From: Leifsonia sp. ku-ls
Lineage (GTDB): Bacteria > Actinomycetota > Actinomycetes > Actinomycetales > Microbacteriaceae
Direction of reading: 5' to 3'
Length of the DNA stretch: 64,000 bases
Assembly (NCBI GenBank): GCA_003367665.1
Contig: QKXI01000002.1
Coordinates: 62,001 to 126,000 of the forward strand
The notes under the pieces are model-generated. The model saw nothing but the letters and a program-made list of their open reading frames with translations, did not search any database and was not told the DNA's origin. Below, piece by piece: positions 44,208 through 54,026 of this stretch. The position numbers were made by a program, and so were the translations under genes. Positions within the stretch are counted from its first letter, which is position 1, and each line of letters starts with the position of its first letter.

Positions 44208-44774
44208 ATGGCAGAGAAGTTCCCCCGCGACCGGTTCGACGAGATCCCGGACGACCTCAAGCGCGTCGGCGCCCACCGCGCCCCTCGTCGCCGCGGTCGC
44301 GGCTGGATCGCGGTCGGCTGGGCAGCCCTCGCCACGGTGCTCCTCGTCGGCGCCGGCATCTTCGGCCTCTCGCTCGTCAACGGCAGCATCTCCTTCCACG
44401 GCCCGTCGGGAACGGGGACCGGGACGGGGAAGACCAGCGCCCCCGCGACCCCCAGCGCGACGCCGACGCCGACGATCGTGCCGACCGTGAACCCGTCGCT
44501 CAGCGTCAACGTGCTCAACGGCACCTCCCGGGAGGGCCTCGCCTCCGCCGTCGGCGACACGCTGAGGGCCGCGGGCTGGAAGATCGGCGCGCTCGCCAAC
44601 GCCGACAAGAACGACCTCCCGACGACCGTCGTGTACTACGGAGACCCGGCGAACCAAGCCGCCGCGCTCGGCGTCGCGCAGTCCCTTCCGGGGTCCACGA
44701 TCCAGCAGAGCACCGCCTACAGCGACAGTGGAGCCGACATCACGGTGGTCGTCGGAGCCAACTATCCCGGTTGA
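44208..44774 (+). CDS. LytR C-terminal (LytR_C) domain membrane protein
   Basis: A 188-aa protein with a basic cytoplasmic N-terminus, one membrane helix (WIAVGWAALATVLLVGAGIF, residues 33-52), a Thr/Pro/Gly-rich extracellular linker, and a C-terminal LytR_C domain (SVNVLNGTSREGLASAVGDT, about residue 100). The domain occurs alone or after LytR-CpsA-Psr enzymes; its ligand is unknown but probably lies in the cell wall. ATG 44208 is 14 nt after the DUF3263 stop. Confidence 0.87.
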   Translation: MAEKFPRDRFDEIPDDLKRVGAHRAPRRRGRGWIAVGWAALATVLLVGAGIFGLSLVNGSISFHGPSGTGTGTGKTSAPATPSATPTPTIVPTVNPSLSVNVLNGTSREGLASAVGDTLRAAGWKIGALANADKNDLPTTVVYYGDPANQAAALGVAQSLPGSTIQQSTAYSDSGADITVVVGANYPG

Positions 44775-44930
44775 GCCTGCCTCCCGCTTTGTTTCGCGCG
44801 TGTTTAAGTTCGGACACAATTCGGAACGGATTCCCGAAAACACTGGCGACGGCGGCCATTGCAAGCATTAGGATCGGGATTCAACGTGCGGCGTCGGATC
44901 GCGCGAGCGACACAGCAATGGGAGTAATGC

Positions 44931-45134
44931 ATGGCGAACGGGACCGTGAAGTGGTTCAACGCTGAGAAGGGCTACGGCTTCATCACCGTCGAAGGTGGGG
45001 GACAGGACGTTTTCGTTCATTACTCCGCGATTGACATGGCGGGATACAAGGTTCTCGAAGAGGGCCAGCAGGTCGTGTTCGAGGTCGGCTCCGGGCAAAA
45101 GGGCCCGCAGGCCGAGTCGGTGCGGCTGGCCTGA
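44931..45134 (+). CDS. cspA: CspA-type cold-shock protein
   Basis: A 67-aa single OB-fold RNA/DNA chaperone. RNP1 (KGYGFITV, residues 14-21) and RNP2 (VFVHYSAI) are present, within the canonical [15 protein letters not shown] start. The upstream region is AT-rich for this genome and holds a TANNNT box (TAGGAT, near 44870), giving a leader of about 55 nt that could carry post-transcriptional control. A terminator follows. Confidence 0.95.
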   Translation: MANGTVKWFNAEKGYGFITVEGGGQDVFVHYSAIDMAGYKVLEEGQQVVFEVGSGQKGPQAESVRLA

Positions 45135-45159
45135 GCGACAGCGCGACGAAACCCGTGAG

Positions 45160-45187
45160 ACGCCGTCCCCTGCGGGGGGCGGCGTTT
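45160..45187 (+). terminator. terminator after the cold-shock gene
   Basis: A GC-rich stem (ACGCCGTCCCC with GGGGGCGGCGT, allowing G.T) and 3-4-nt loop, followed by TTT, lie about 25 nt after the stop. Confidence 0.65.
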
Positions 45188-45210
45188 CGGCGTCTCCGGG
45201 GGCCCGTCGC

Positions 45211-45237
45211 CTTGCACTCCACAGCGACGAGTGCCAG
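45211..45237 (+). promoter_or_regulatory. degenerate second CIRCE element
   Basis: CTTGCACTC, nine spacer bases and GAGTGCCAG match each CIRCE half-site at 7 of 9 positions. The element overlaps the -35 and reaches the -10 of groEL. Confidence 0.55.
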
Positions 45238-45240
45238 AAT
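45212..45240 (+). promoter_or_regulatory. groEL core promoter
   Basis: TTGCAC (45212-45217) and CAGAAT (45235-45240) are separated by 17 bp, a good sigma-A-type promoter. The perfect CIRCE begins 5 nt after the -10. Confidence 0.55.
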
Positions 45241-45244
45241 CGCT

Positions 45245-46934
<1,690 letters not shown>

Positions 46935-46956
46935 GTCCCACCCACCCAACGCGCAG

Positions 46957-46988
46957 AGGGCGTCTCCCCGTCGGGGGAGGCGCCCTTT
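46957..46988 (+). terminator. terminator after groEL
   Basis: A 13-14 bp stem (AGGGCGTCTCCCC with GGGGAGGCGCCCT, one G.T) with a short loop and TTT begins 23 nt after the groEL stop. Confidence 0.75.
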
Positions 46989-47008
46989 GGCGTGTTCCCG
47001 GTAGGTCT

Positions 47009-47398
47009 TCAGCGCGGAGCGACGACCGTCAACCCGGCCGTCTGCGCTGCGCGCGCCAGCTCCTCGTCGTAGGTGACGATCTCGTCGGCGCCGATGCGGA
47101 GGGCGGTCGCGAGGTGAATGGCGTCGTTCGAGCGCAGGGGAGGGTGGCTCCCCGCGGCGAGAAGATCTCCCCGTGTCAGGTCGACCAGGGTGATGCGGCG
47201 GAGCACGGTGGTGATCGCCTCCGTCGTCACGATCTCGGGCCGACGTCCCGACGCGCAGTGCATTTCCGTGTGGAGGAGCCACGATGACGCCAGTCGGCGA
47301 TCGCCGGTGACCAGTTCCCGCGCCAGCGCGTCCGACTCGGCTTCTTCGAGCACGAGCTTCATGGCGGCGGAGGTGTCCACGTAGGCCACGCTCACCAT
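47009..47398 (-). CDS. vapC: PIN-domain ribonuclease toxin, VapC type
   Basis: A 129-aa PIN-domain protein. The acidic metal ligands are visible in AYVDTSAAMK (Asp near residue 7), LLHTEMHCAS (Glu near 43), LRSNDAIHLATAL (Asp near 91) and TYDEEL (Asp near 110). VapC toxins cut tRNA or rRNA when their antitoxin is degraded. ATG 47398 overlaps the antitoxin stop by 7 nt, the standard antitoxin-then-toxin order. Confidence 0.88.
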   Translation of the reverse strand: MVSVAYVDTSAAMKLVLEEAESDALARELVTGDRRLASSWLLHTEMHCASGRRPEIVTTEAITTVLRRITLVDLTRGDLLAAGSHPPLRSNDAIHLATALRIGADEIVTYDEELARAAQTAGLTVVAPR

Positions 47399-47658
47399 CG
47401 GCCGCGGCTGTCTTCGATGATCTCCCGCGAGCTGACAGGCGACTTCCGTCGTTCGATGGAGAGAAGTCCGGACAGGTCCGAGATTCCCTGACGCGCGTGG
47501 CCCTGAGCGATGAGGTCGTCCAGGGTCACGCCGTTCGGCGGTGAGAGGACCGCGGCGACTCGGCCGTTGTTCGTGATCTCGATGGACTCGCCGTCGCTCA
47601 CACGACGAAGGATCTCCGCGCTGTTGTTGCGCATCTCGCGGTGCGTGATCGACTTCAT
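47392..47658 (-). CDS. vapB: Phd/YefM-type antitoxin of the VapBC module
   Basis: An 88-aa antitoxin. The Phd/YefM N-terminus MKSITHREMRNNSAEILRRV folds into the DNA-binding dimer, GESIEITNNGRVAAVLSP follows, and the C-terminal half (SREIIEDSRGRW) would wrap the toxin. The ATG at 47658 has TACACT 6 nt upstream and no Shine-Dalgarno, suggesting a leaderless mRNA. A tandem 10-bp repeat in the promoter is a probable autoregulatory site. Confidence 0.85.
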   Translation of the reverse strand: MKSITHREMRNNSAEILRRVSDGESIEITNNGRVAAVLSPPNGVTLDDLIAQGHARQGISDLSGLLSIERRKSPVSSREIIEDSRGRW

Positions 47659-47664
47659 GGCCGC

Positions 47665-47685
47665 AGTGTAGCACGGTGTAGCACG
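47665..47685 (-). promoter_or_regulatory. vapBC promoter with tandem 10-bp repeat
   Basis: On the minus strand CGTGCTACAC occurs twice in direct tandem (47685-47666). The downstream copy contributes to a TACACT -10 box (47670-47665) ending 6 nt before the vapB ATG. The 10-bp period would place two antitoxin subunits on the same helix face. Confidence 0.55.
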
Positions 47686-47707
47686 GTCGCCCCGACCCCG
47701 TCCGAAC

Positions 47708-49408
47708 CTACGGCGCACCCGTCTTCGGCGCCGCCGCTGAGTCGGCCAACGGCAGCGACACCCGGAACGTGGCGCCGCCGCCCTCCGTGTCCACCACCTC
47801 GACCGTCCCGTTGTGGGCCGCGACGATCGACGACACGATCGCGAGGCCGAGGCCACTGCCGCCGGTCTCGCGGGCCCGGGAGGTGTCGGCGCGCCAGAAG
47901 CGCTGGAAGATCTTCTCGCGGATCTGGGGCGGGATGCCCTCGCCGTGGTCCCGCACCTCCAGCGTCGCCCGCTGGCTGCGGTGGTCCAGTTGCACGGCGA
48001 TCTCGATCGGGCTGCCTTCCGGCGTGTAGCGCAGGGCGTTCCCCATCAGGTTGGTGACCACCTGGCGGAGCTTGTTCTCCTCGGCGAGGACGACCGCCGG
48101 CTCGGCGGGGGCGGGCTGCGCGAGCACGACCTTCTCGGCGGTGCTGATCGGCAGCGGGCCGGTGGACGCGCGCCGGCCGCGACCGCGGCGCAGCCGGGCC
48201 AGGGCGGAGCCGGCGAAGGCGATCGGGCCGGTCGCGTTCGACGGCCGCCCCGCCATGTCCGGCATCGTCATCGGGACGGTGTCGACGCCCGGCTCCGGCT
48301 CCTCGTCCCGTTCCTGCTCCACCGGCTCGGGCGTGAGCACGGTCACCACGCGGCCGGGGGAGCCGGCCATCGCGTCCATCGCCGCGTCCTGCGCGATCTT
48401 CACCAGGTCGACGCGCTTGAGGTCGAGCGGCTTGGTCTCGTCGAGGCGGGCGAGCTCCAGGAGGTCCTCCACGAGGATGCCCATGCGGATCGCCTCCTTC
48501 TCGATGCGGTCCATGGCCTGCGCCACGTCCTCCGGCGTCTGCAGCGCGCCCATCCGGTACAGCTCGGCGTAGCCGCGCAGCGACACCAGCGGCGTGCGCA
48601 GCTCGTGCGAGGCGTCGCCGACGAACCGGCGCATCTGCTCGATGGTGCGCGCGCGGTCGCTGAACGCGCGGTCGATGCGGTTCAGCATGGTGTTGAGGGA
48701 GCGGTTCAGCCGCCCGACCTCGGTGTTCGGCGTCGCGCCGCCGAGGCGCTGGCTGAAGTCGCCGTCGGCGATGGCGGCCGCGGTCTGCTCGACCTCGCGC
48801 AGTGGCGCGAACGTCGTGGTCACCAGCATCCGGGTGAGCCCGGCGCCGACGATGATGACGATGACGCCGAAGCCGAGGAAGATCGCGAGGAAGCTCGCCA
48901 TCACCGTGTCGATCTGCGAGGTCGAGGTGGCGACGATCGCCGTCGCCAGCTCGCCGGTCCCCGAGATCGTGACGGTCTGCGCGAGCGCGCGGTAGGTGGT
49001 GCGCCCGTCGTTGCTCGGGATCGGGAACCCGCCGGTCATCGCCTTGCCCTCGGGCACCGTGAGGGTGCTCGGGACGGCGGGACGGTGCGCGAACGGGATG
49101 TTGTTCCAGTTGTGCTTCACCATCGCGCCGCTGGAGTCGTAGAGCACGGCGAAGTAGTCCGACGGGCTCGCGTCGGCGGCGATCTGGTCCTCCTTCGCCG
49201 TCGCCTTGAACAGGTACGTGTTCAGGTACGAGGGCCCGGAGGCCGCGGCGAGCTGCGCGTCGAGCTGGTCGAGCAGCACCGGCTTCAGCATCGACATGGT
49301 GCCGATGCCGGTCACGAGCAGGCCGAGCGTCAGCATCAGCACGGTCACGCCCGTGATCTTCGTGCGGAGGGAGATCGCGTTCCAGCGGTCGAGCAGGCGT
49401 GAGTGCAT
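47708..49408 (-). CDS. sensor histidine kinase, OmpR-type partner
   Basis: A 566-aa membrane kinase. There are two membrane helices (about residues 17-40 and 170-193, FLAIFLGFGVIVIIVGAGL), an extracellular sensor region of about 130 residues between them, then a HAMP domain. The phosphoacceptor is in FVGDASHELRTPLVSLRGY (about residue 270). The ATP domain has NLMGNALRYTP, DHGEGIPPQI and GGSGLGLAIV. An unusual linker of about 80 residues, rich in Pro, Arg and Glu, separates the H-box helices from the N-box. The response regulator gene lies upstream with a 60-nt gap. The signal is unknown. Confidence 0.92.
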   Translation of the reverse strand: MHSRLLDRWNAISLRTKITGVTVLMLTLGLLVTGIGTMSMLKPVLLDQLDAQLAAASGPSYLNTYLFKATAKEDQIAADASPSDYFAVLYDSSGAMVKHNWNNIPFAHRPAVPSTLTVPEGKAMTGGFPIPSNDGRTTYRALAQTVTISGTGELATAIVATSTSQIDTVMASFLAIFLGFGVIVIIVGAGLTRMLVTTTFAPLREVEQTAAAIADGDFSQRLGGATPNTEVGRLNRSLNTMLNRIDRAFSDRARTIEQMRRFVGDASHELRTPLVSLRGYAELYRMGALQTPEDVAQAMDRIEKEAIRMGILVEDLLELARLDETKPLDLKRVDLVKIAQDAAMDAMAGSPGRVVTVLTPEPVEQERDEEPEPGVDTVPMTMPDMAGRPSNATGPIAFAGSALARLRRGRGRRASTGPLPISTAEKVVLAQPAPAEPAVVLAEENKLRQVVTNLMGNALRYTPEGSPIEIAVQLDHRSQRATLEVRDHGEGIPPQIREKIFQRFWRADTSRARETGGSGLGLAIVSSIVAAHNGTVEVVDTEGGGATFRVSLPLADSAAAPKTGAP

Positions 49409-49468
49409 CAGGCCGTCAGTCTATGCGGGGGTTGCTGTGCCGGGCATGTGCGCTCCCGGTGACCCGGC

Positions 49469-50161
49469 TCAGGCCTTCGCGGCCTTCAGCATGTAGCCGA
49501 AACCGCGCTTGGTCTGGATGAGCGGCTCGCTCGAGTGGGCGTCCACCTTGCGGCGCAGGTACGAGATGTACGACTCGACGATGCCGGCGTCGCCGTTGAA
49601 GTCGTACTCCCAGACGTGGTCGAGGATCTGCGCCTTCGACAGCACACGGTTGGGGTTGAGCATCAGGTAGCGCAGCAGCTTGAACTCGGTCGGCGAGAGC
49701 TCGATCGGGGTGTCGCCGACGAAGACCTCGTGCGTGTCCTGGTCCATCGTCAGCTCGCCGGCGCGGATCACCGCGTCTTCGTCGGCCTGCATCGTGCGGC
49801 GCAGGATGGCCTTGATGCGGGCGACGATCTCGTCGAGGCTGAACGGCTTCGTCACGTAGTCGTCGCCGCCGACCGTCAGGCCGGTGATCTTGTCCTCCGT
49901 GTCGTCCTTCGCCGTGAGGAACAGGATGGGCGCGGTGTAGCCGGCGCCGCGGAGTCGCTTGGTGACGCCGAACCCGTTCATGTCCGGGAGCATGACGTCG
50001 AGGATGATGAGGTCTGGCTCCTCTTCGAGGACCGCGGAGATCGCCTGGGCCCCGTTGCCGACCGCGCGGACGGCGAACCCGGCGAAACGGAGGCTGGTGG
50101 TGAGGAGATCGCGGATGTTCGGCTCGTCGTCGACGATGAGAATGCGGGGTCCGGCGTTCAT
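49469..50161 (-). CDS. OmpR-family response regulator
   Basis: A 230-aa regulator. The receiver domain has IVDDEPN, phosphorylated Asp in LIILDVMLPDMNG, the switch Thr in LFLTAKD and the Lys in DDYVTKPFSLDE. A winged helix C-terminal domain contains LSPTEFKLLRYLMLNP and IVESYISYLRRKVD. ATG 50161 is preferred over ATG 50170 because GATAAT (minus strand, 50174-50169) lies 7 nt before it and would start a leaderless mRNA. It is the partner of the downstream kinase. Confidence 0.92.
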   Translation of the reverse strand: MNAGPRILIVDDEPNIRDLLTTSLRFAGFAVRAVGNGAQAISAVLEEEPDLIILDVMLPDMNGFGVTKRLRGAGYTAPILFLTAKDDTEDKITGLTVGGDDYVTKPFSLDEIVARIKAILRRTMQADEDAVIRAGELTMDQDTHEVFVGDTPIELSPTEFKLLRYLMLNPNRVLSKAQILDHVWEYDFNGDAGIVESYISYLRRKVDAHSSEPLIQTKRGFGYMLKAAKA

Positions 50162-50168
50162 GCGCACC

Positions 50169-50174
50169 ATTATC
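50169..50174 (-). promoter_or_regulatory. -10 box of the response regulator gene
   Basis: GATAAT on the minus strand ends 7 nt before ATG 50161. It overlaps the alternative upstream ATG, arguing that the upstream codon is not in the mRNA. Confidence 0.5.
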
Positions 50175-50265
50175 TGCGCGTGGGCTGAGTCCTACCTGTG
50201 AGCCGTCGGTGCGCGATTGGTGCGCGGGTCTGGCGCCCGCAGTGTGAAGAGTGGATGCTGAGGTC

Positions 50266-51486
50266 ATGTCGAATCCCACCGTCGTCATCGCGGGCGCCGG
50301 GCTGGCCGGCGCGACCGTCGCCACCGAGTTGCGCGAGCGCGGCTTCGCGGGCCGGATCCTGCTGCTCGGCGCCGAGGAGCACCGCCCGTACATCCGTCCG
50401 CCGCTCTCCAAGGAGTACCTGAAGGGCGACGCGTCGATCGACGAGGCGGACGTCCATCCCGGGCACTGGTACGCCGAGCACGCGGTCGAGTTCCTGCCCG
50501 GCGTGGAGGCCGGATCGTTCGACCCCGGCGCGCACGAGCTGTTCGTCTCCGACGGCGGCCGCATCACCTACGACAGCCTCGTGCTCGCCACCGGCGCGAG
50601 CGCGCGGCCGCTCGGGGTGCCCGGGAGCGGGCACGGCGCCGTGTTCCCGCTGCGCACCCGCGAGGACGCGAGCCGCCTGCGCGCCGCCGTCGAGGTCGGC
50701 GGTCGGCGCGTGGTCGTGGTCGGCTCCGGCTGGATCGGGATGGAGGTCGCGGCCGCCGCCCGCGGCTACGGCAACGAGGTCACCGTGCTCGGCCGGTCCG
50801 CCGTGCCGCTGAGCGCCGCGATCGGCCGGGAGCTCGGCGCGGTCTTCGAGCGGCTGCATCGCGACAACGGGGTGACCGTCCGCAACGGCGCGAAGGTCGT
50901 CGGCGTCGACGGCGGCGCTGAGCAGGTGGTCGTGCTGGACTCCGGCGAGCGCATCCCCGCGGACGTCGTGGTGGCGGGCGTCGGGGCGGTGCCCAACACG
51001 CAGGTGGCCGAGCGCAGCGGAGCCCGGATCTCGAACGGCGTGCTGACCGACAAGGGCATGCGGACGAGCATCGAGGACGTCTACGCCGTCGGCGACGTGG
51101 CCAACCCGTTCCTTCCCGCCCTCGGCCGGCACTACCGCAACGAGCACTGGGCGAACGCGATCGCCGGTGGAACGGTCGCCGCTCGCGCCGTCCTCGGCGA
51201 GCGCGCGTCGTACGACGACATCCCGTACTTCTACTCCGACCAATACGATCTGGGCATGGAGTATTCGGGCTACCCGTCGCTGGCCGCCGGCAGCCGCGTC
51301 GTCTTCCGGGGCGACGTGGAGGCGCGCGAGTTCATCGCGTTCTGGCTGCGCAACGACCGCGTCGTCGCGGGGATGAATGTCAACGTGTGGGACGTGCAGG
51401 ACGACATCCAGCGCCTCATCCGCGACGGCGAACGGGTGGACGCCGACCGGCTCGCCGACCAGAGCGTCGACCTTGCCGCCGTCTGA
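50266..51486 (+). CDS. FAD-dependent ferredoxin-reductase-like oxidoreductase
   Basis: A 406-aa two-dinucleotide-fold flavoprotein. The FAD motif VVIAGAGLAGATVATELRE lies at residues 6-24, the NAD motif VVVVGSGWIGMEVAAAA near residue 150 and the FAD motif DVYAVGDVANP near residue 272. A C-terminal domain ends at NVNVWDVQDDIQRLI. This fits the rubredoxin/putidaredoxin reductase family that passes electrons from NAD(P)H to small redox proteins, for example for cytochrome P450. No partner gene is nearby. ATG 50266 follows a TGAGG motif. Confidence 0.87.
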   Translation: MSNPTVVIAGAGLAGATVATELRERGFAGRILLLGAEEHRPYIRPPLSKEYLKGDASIDEADVHPGHWYAEHAVEFLPGVEAGSFDPGAHELFVSDGGRITYDSLVLATGASARPLGVPGSGHGAVFPLRTREDASRLRAAVEVGGRRVVVVGSGWIGMEVAAAARGYGNEVTVLGRSAVPLSAAIGRELGAVFERLHRDNGVTVRNGAKVVGVDGGAEQVVVLDSGERIPADVVVAGVGAVPNTQVAERSGARISNGVLTDKGMRTSIEDVYAVGDVANPFLPALGRHYRNEHWANAIAGGTVAARAVLGERASYDDIPYFYSDQYDLGMEYSGYPSLAAGSRVVFRGDVEAREFIAFWLRNDRVVAGMNVNVWDVQDDIQRLIRDGERVDADRLADQSVDLAAV

Positions 51487-52399
51487 CGCGCGGCCCGCGG
51501 AGCCGTACCTCCCGCCGCTGCGCGTCCCGGTGCGGACGATCGGCGCTCGCACCTTCGACTTCTCCCGCCGGGTCGCCGTGATGGCGGTGGTGAACCGCAC
51601 GCCCGACTCGTTCTTCGACCAGGGCCGCACCTACGCCTTCGACCGGGCGGTGGACGCCTGCTTCGAGGCCGTCGCGCTCGGCGCCGACTGGGTCGACATC
51701 GGTGGAGCGCCGTTCGCGCCGGGAGAGCCGGTCCCGGTCGAGGAGGAGGTGGAGCGGGTGGTGCCCGTCGTCGCGGCGCTGCGGGCCGGCTCCGACGTCG
51801 TCATCTCGGTGGACACGTTCCACTCGACGGTCGCGCGGCACGCGATCGCGGCCGGCGCGACGGTCATCAACGACACCACCGGGCTCAGCAACCCGGAGCT
51901 CGCGGCGGTGGTGGCCGACAGCGACGCCACACTCGTGATCACGCACAGCCTCGCCGAGCCGCGGCGGCCGTACCCGCGGCCGCACTACGACGACGTCGTC
52001 GCCGACGTGTCGCGGTTCCTGCTGGAGCGGGTCGACCGGGCGGTGGCCGCCGGCGTGCCGGAGGAGCGCATCATCCTCGACCCCGGCCACGACCTGAACA
52101 AGAACACGCTGCACTCGCTGGAGCTGACCCGCCGGCTCTCCGAGATCGCCGACCTCGGCTTCCCGACGCTGGCCGCCGTCTCGAACAAGGACTTCATCGG
52201 AGAGACCCTCGACGCCCCGCGCTCGGAGCGCCTGGAGGGGTCGCTCGCGGCCGCGGTCGTCAGCGTGATGAACGGTGCGCGTATCGTGCGGATGCACGAC
52301 GTGCGCGCCTCCGTCGCCGCCGTGCGGATGACGGAGGCGGTGCTCGGCCTGCGCCAACCCGCCTACCTCAAGCACAACATGGGAGACGTGAATGACTGA
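51473..52399 (+). CDS. folP2: FolP2-type dihydropteroate synthase homologue
   Basis: A 308-aa TIM-barrel protein. The pterin-binding strands are AVMAVVNRTPDSFFDQG (residues 39-55) and ADWVDIGGAPFAPGE, with ATVINDTTGLSNPEL and ILDPGHDLNKN further on. The standard substrate loop SRKSFIG is replaced by SNKDFIGE, and NRTPDSF replaces NVTPDSF; mycobacterial FolP2 shares these traits and has been reported to lack normal synthase activity. TTG 51473 is the longest sensible start, overlapping the previous gene; GTG near 51533 is possible. It is followed by a RibD-C reductase gene. Confidence 0.78.
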   Translation: MPPSDARPAEPYLPPLRVPVRTIGARTFDFSRRVAVMAVVNRTPDSFFDQGRTYAFDRAVDACFEAVALGADWVDIGGAPFAPGEPVPVEEEVERVVPVVAALRAGSDVVISVDTFHSTVARHAIAAGATVINDTTGLSNPELAAVVADSDATLVITHSLAEPRRPYPRPHYDDVVADVSRFLLERVDRAVAAGVPEERIILDPGHDLNKNTLHSLELTRRLSEIADLGFPTLAAVSNKDFIGETLDAPRSERLEGSLAAAVVSVMNGARIVRMHDVRASVAAVRMTEAVLGLRQPAYLKHNMGDVND

Positions 52400-53153
52400 C
52401 CCCGCCGTCCCCGCCATCCACCGGCTGTCTCCGCTGCCGTCGCAGACCGGGCTGACCGACGACGAGATCGCGGACCTGTACCGGCAGGGCGCGGGCGACC
52501 CGTGGCTGCGCGTCAACTTCGTCACCAGCGTGGACGGCGCCGCCACCCACCAGGGCCTCTCCGGCGGCCTGTCGAACGACGTCGACAGCCGCGTGTTCGA
52601 CATCCTGCGCCGGCTGTGCGACGTGGTGCTGGTCGGCGCCGGCACCGTGCGCGCGGAGGGCTACGGCGCGATGCGCGTGGACGCGGCGTCGGCGCGGGCC
52701 CGCAGCGGCGCCGGCATGACCGCCCACCCGGTCTTCGCGATCGTCTCGGCCGGCCTCGACCTGGACCCGCGCAGCTCGATCTTCCAGGACGCGCCGGAGC
52801 GCCCGGTCGTGCTGACGACCGAGCTGTCGCGGCCGGAGGCGCGCGACGCCCTCTCCGAGGTGGCGGATGTCGTGATCTGCGGCCGGGAACGCGTGCAGGC
52901 CGAGCGCGGGCTGGCGGTGCTGCACGAGCGCGGGCTGACGCGCATCCACTGCGAGGGCGGCCCGCACCTGTTCGCCGACCTGATCGCGGCCCGCGCAGTG
53001 GACGAGCTGTGCCTCACGGTCAGCCCGCGGCTGGAGGGTGGCACGTCGCCGCGCATCGCGACCGGCGCGGCCCCGATCGTGCCGCTCGGGCTGCGGCTCG
53101 CCCACACGCTCGCGGGAGACGACACGCTGCTGCTGAGGTATGTGCGCGGCTGA
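52392..53153 (+). CDS. RibD C-terminal / pyrimidine reductase-like protein
   Basis: A 253-aa protein with the dihydrofolate-reductase-like RibD_C fold: WLRVNFVTSVDGAATHQG (residues 37-54), LRRLCDVVLVGAGTVRAEGYG and THE-equivalent RIHCEGGPHLFADL (about residue 190). Members reduce ribosylamino-pyrimidines or related pterin-like substrates with NADPH. Overlap with the FolP2-type gene suggests a joint pterin- or flavin-related step, inferred only from position. No deaminase domain is present. Confidence 0.82.
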   Translation: MTDPAVPAIHRLSPLPSQTGLTDDEIADLYRQGAGDPWLRVNFVTSVDGAATHQGLSGGLSNDVDSRVFDILRRLCDVVLVGAGTVRAEGYGAMRVDAASARARSGAGMTAHPVFAIVSAGLDLDPRSSIFQDAPERPVVLTTELSRPEARDALSEVADVVICGRERVQAERGLAVLHERGLTRIHCEGGPHLFADLIAARAVDELCLTVSPRLEGGTSPRIATGAAPIVPLGLRLAHTLAGDDTLLLRYVRG

Positions 53154-54012
53154 ACGGCGGCCGGCGATCGACGCGGCGCTGGTGCGGCGGCTGGTCGACG
53201 CGCAGTTCCCGCGCTGGCGGGGGCTGCCGGTCCGGCCGGTGGAGCACGACGGCTGGGACAACCGCACCTTCCGGCTGGGCGACGACCTCAGCGTCCGGCT
53301 GCCGAGCGCGGAGGGGTACCGTGAGCAGGTCGCGAAGGAGCAGCGCTGGCTGCCACGGCTGGCGCCGCACCTGCCGACGGCGATTCCGCAGCGGGTCGCG
53401 CAGGGCGAGCCGGGGGAGGGGTACCCGTTCGCCTGGTCGGTCTACCGCTGGCTGCCCGGCACGCCCGTGGTGCTCGCCGGCGACGTGTCGCGCGACGCGG
53501 CGCTCGCCGAGGCGGTCGGTGCCTTCCTGGTCGCGCTCCGGTCCGCGCCGACGGCGGGCGCGCCGGAGCCGGGGACGCACAACTTCTTCCGCGGCGCGCC
53601 GCCCGCCGTGTACGAGGAGGAGGCGCTCACGGCGTTCGACCTGCTCGGGCCGGACGCCGGACGGGCCCGCGCGCTGTGGGAGGAGGCGACGGCGTCGCGC
53701 TGGGAGGCCGACCCCGTGTGGTTCCACGGCGACGTGGCGCCCGGCAACCTGCTGCTGGACGCATCCGGGGCGTTGTCGGCGGTCATCGACTTCGGCACCT
53801 GCGGCGTCGGCGACCCGGCGTGCGACCTCGTGCCGGCCTGGACCCTGTTCGAGGGCGACGCGCGCGACGCGTTCGTCGCCGTCGCGGGCCTGGACGACGC
53901 GACATGGTCGCGCGCCCGCGGCTGGGCGCTGTGGAAGGCCGCGATCACCCTGCGCGACCGTCCCGCCGACGCCGAGGCCCGCGCGACGCTCGCGCGCCTC
54001 CTCGGCCGATGA
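53140..54012 (+). CDS. APH-family aminoglycoside/choline kinase-like protein
   Basis: A 290-aa kinase-fold protein. DGWDNRTFRLGDDLSVRLPS (residues 36-55) holds the N-lobe, VWFHGDVAPGNLLLD (about residue 195) the catalytic loop with its Asp, and AVIDFGTCGVGDPACDL the metal-binding Asp. It would phosphorylate a small alcohol or amine; resistance cannot be claimed from sequence alone. GTG 53140 overlaps the reductase gene by 14 nt. Confidence 0.83.
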   Translation: MCAAERRPAIDAALVRRLVDAQFPRWRGLPVRPVEHDGWDNRTFRLGDDLSVRLPSAEGYREQVAKEQRWLPRLAPHLPTAIPQRVAQGEPGEGYPFAWSVYRWLPGTPVVLAGDVSRDAALAEAVGAFLVALRSAPTAGAPEPGTHNFFRGAPPAVYEEEALTAFDLLGPDAGRARALWEEATASRWEADPVWFHGDVAPGNLLLDASGALSAVIDFGTCGVGDPACDLVPAWTLFEGDARDAFVAVAGLDDATWSRARGWALWKAAITLRDRPADAEARATLARLLGR

Positions 54013-54026
54013 CCGCCGCCCCTCCC

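Noticed and set aside
53140-54012. Antibiotic resistance gene call for the APH-like kinase
   Set aside because: Only general kinase-fold motifs are seen; the family includes many housekeeping kinases, so no resistance claim is made.
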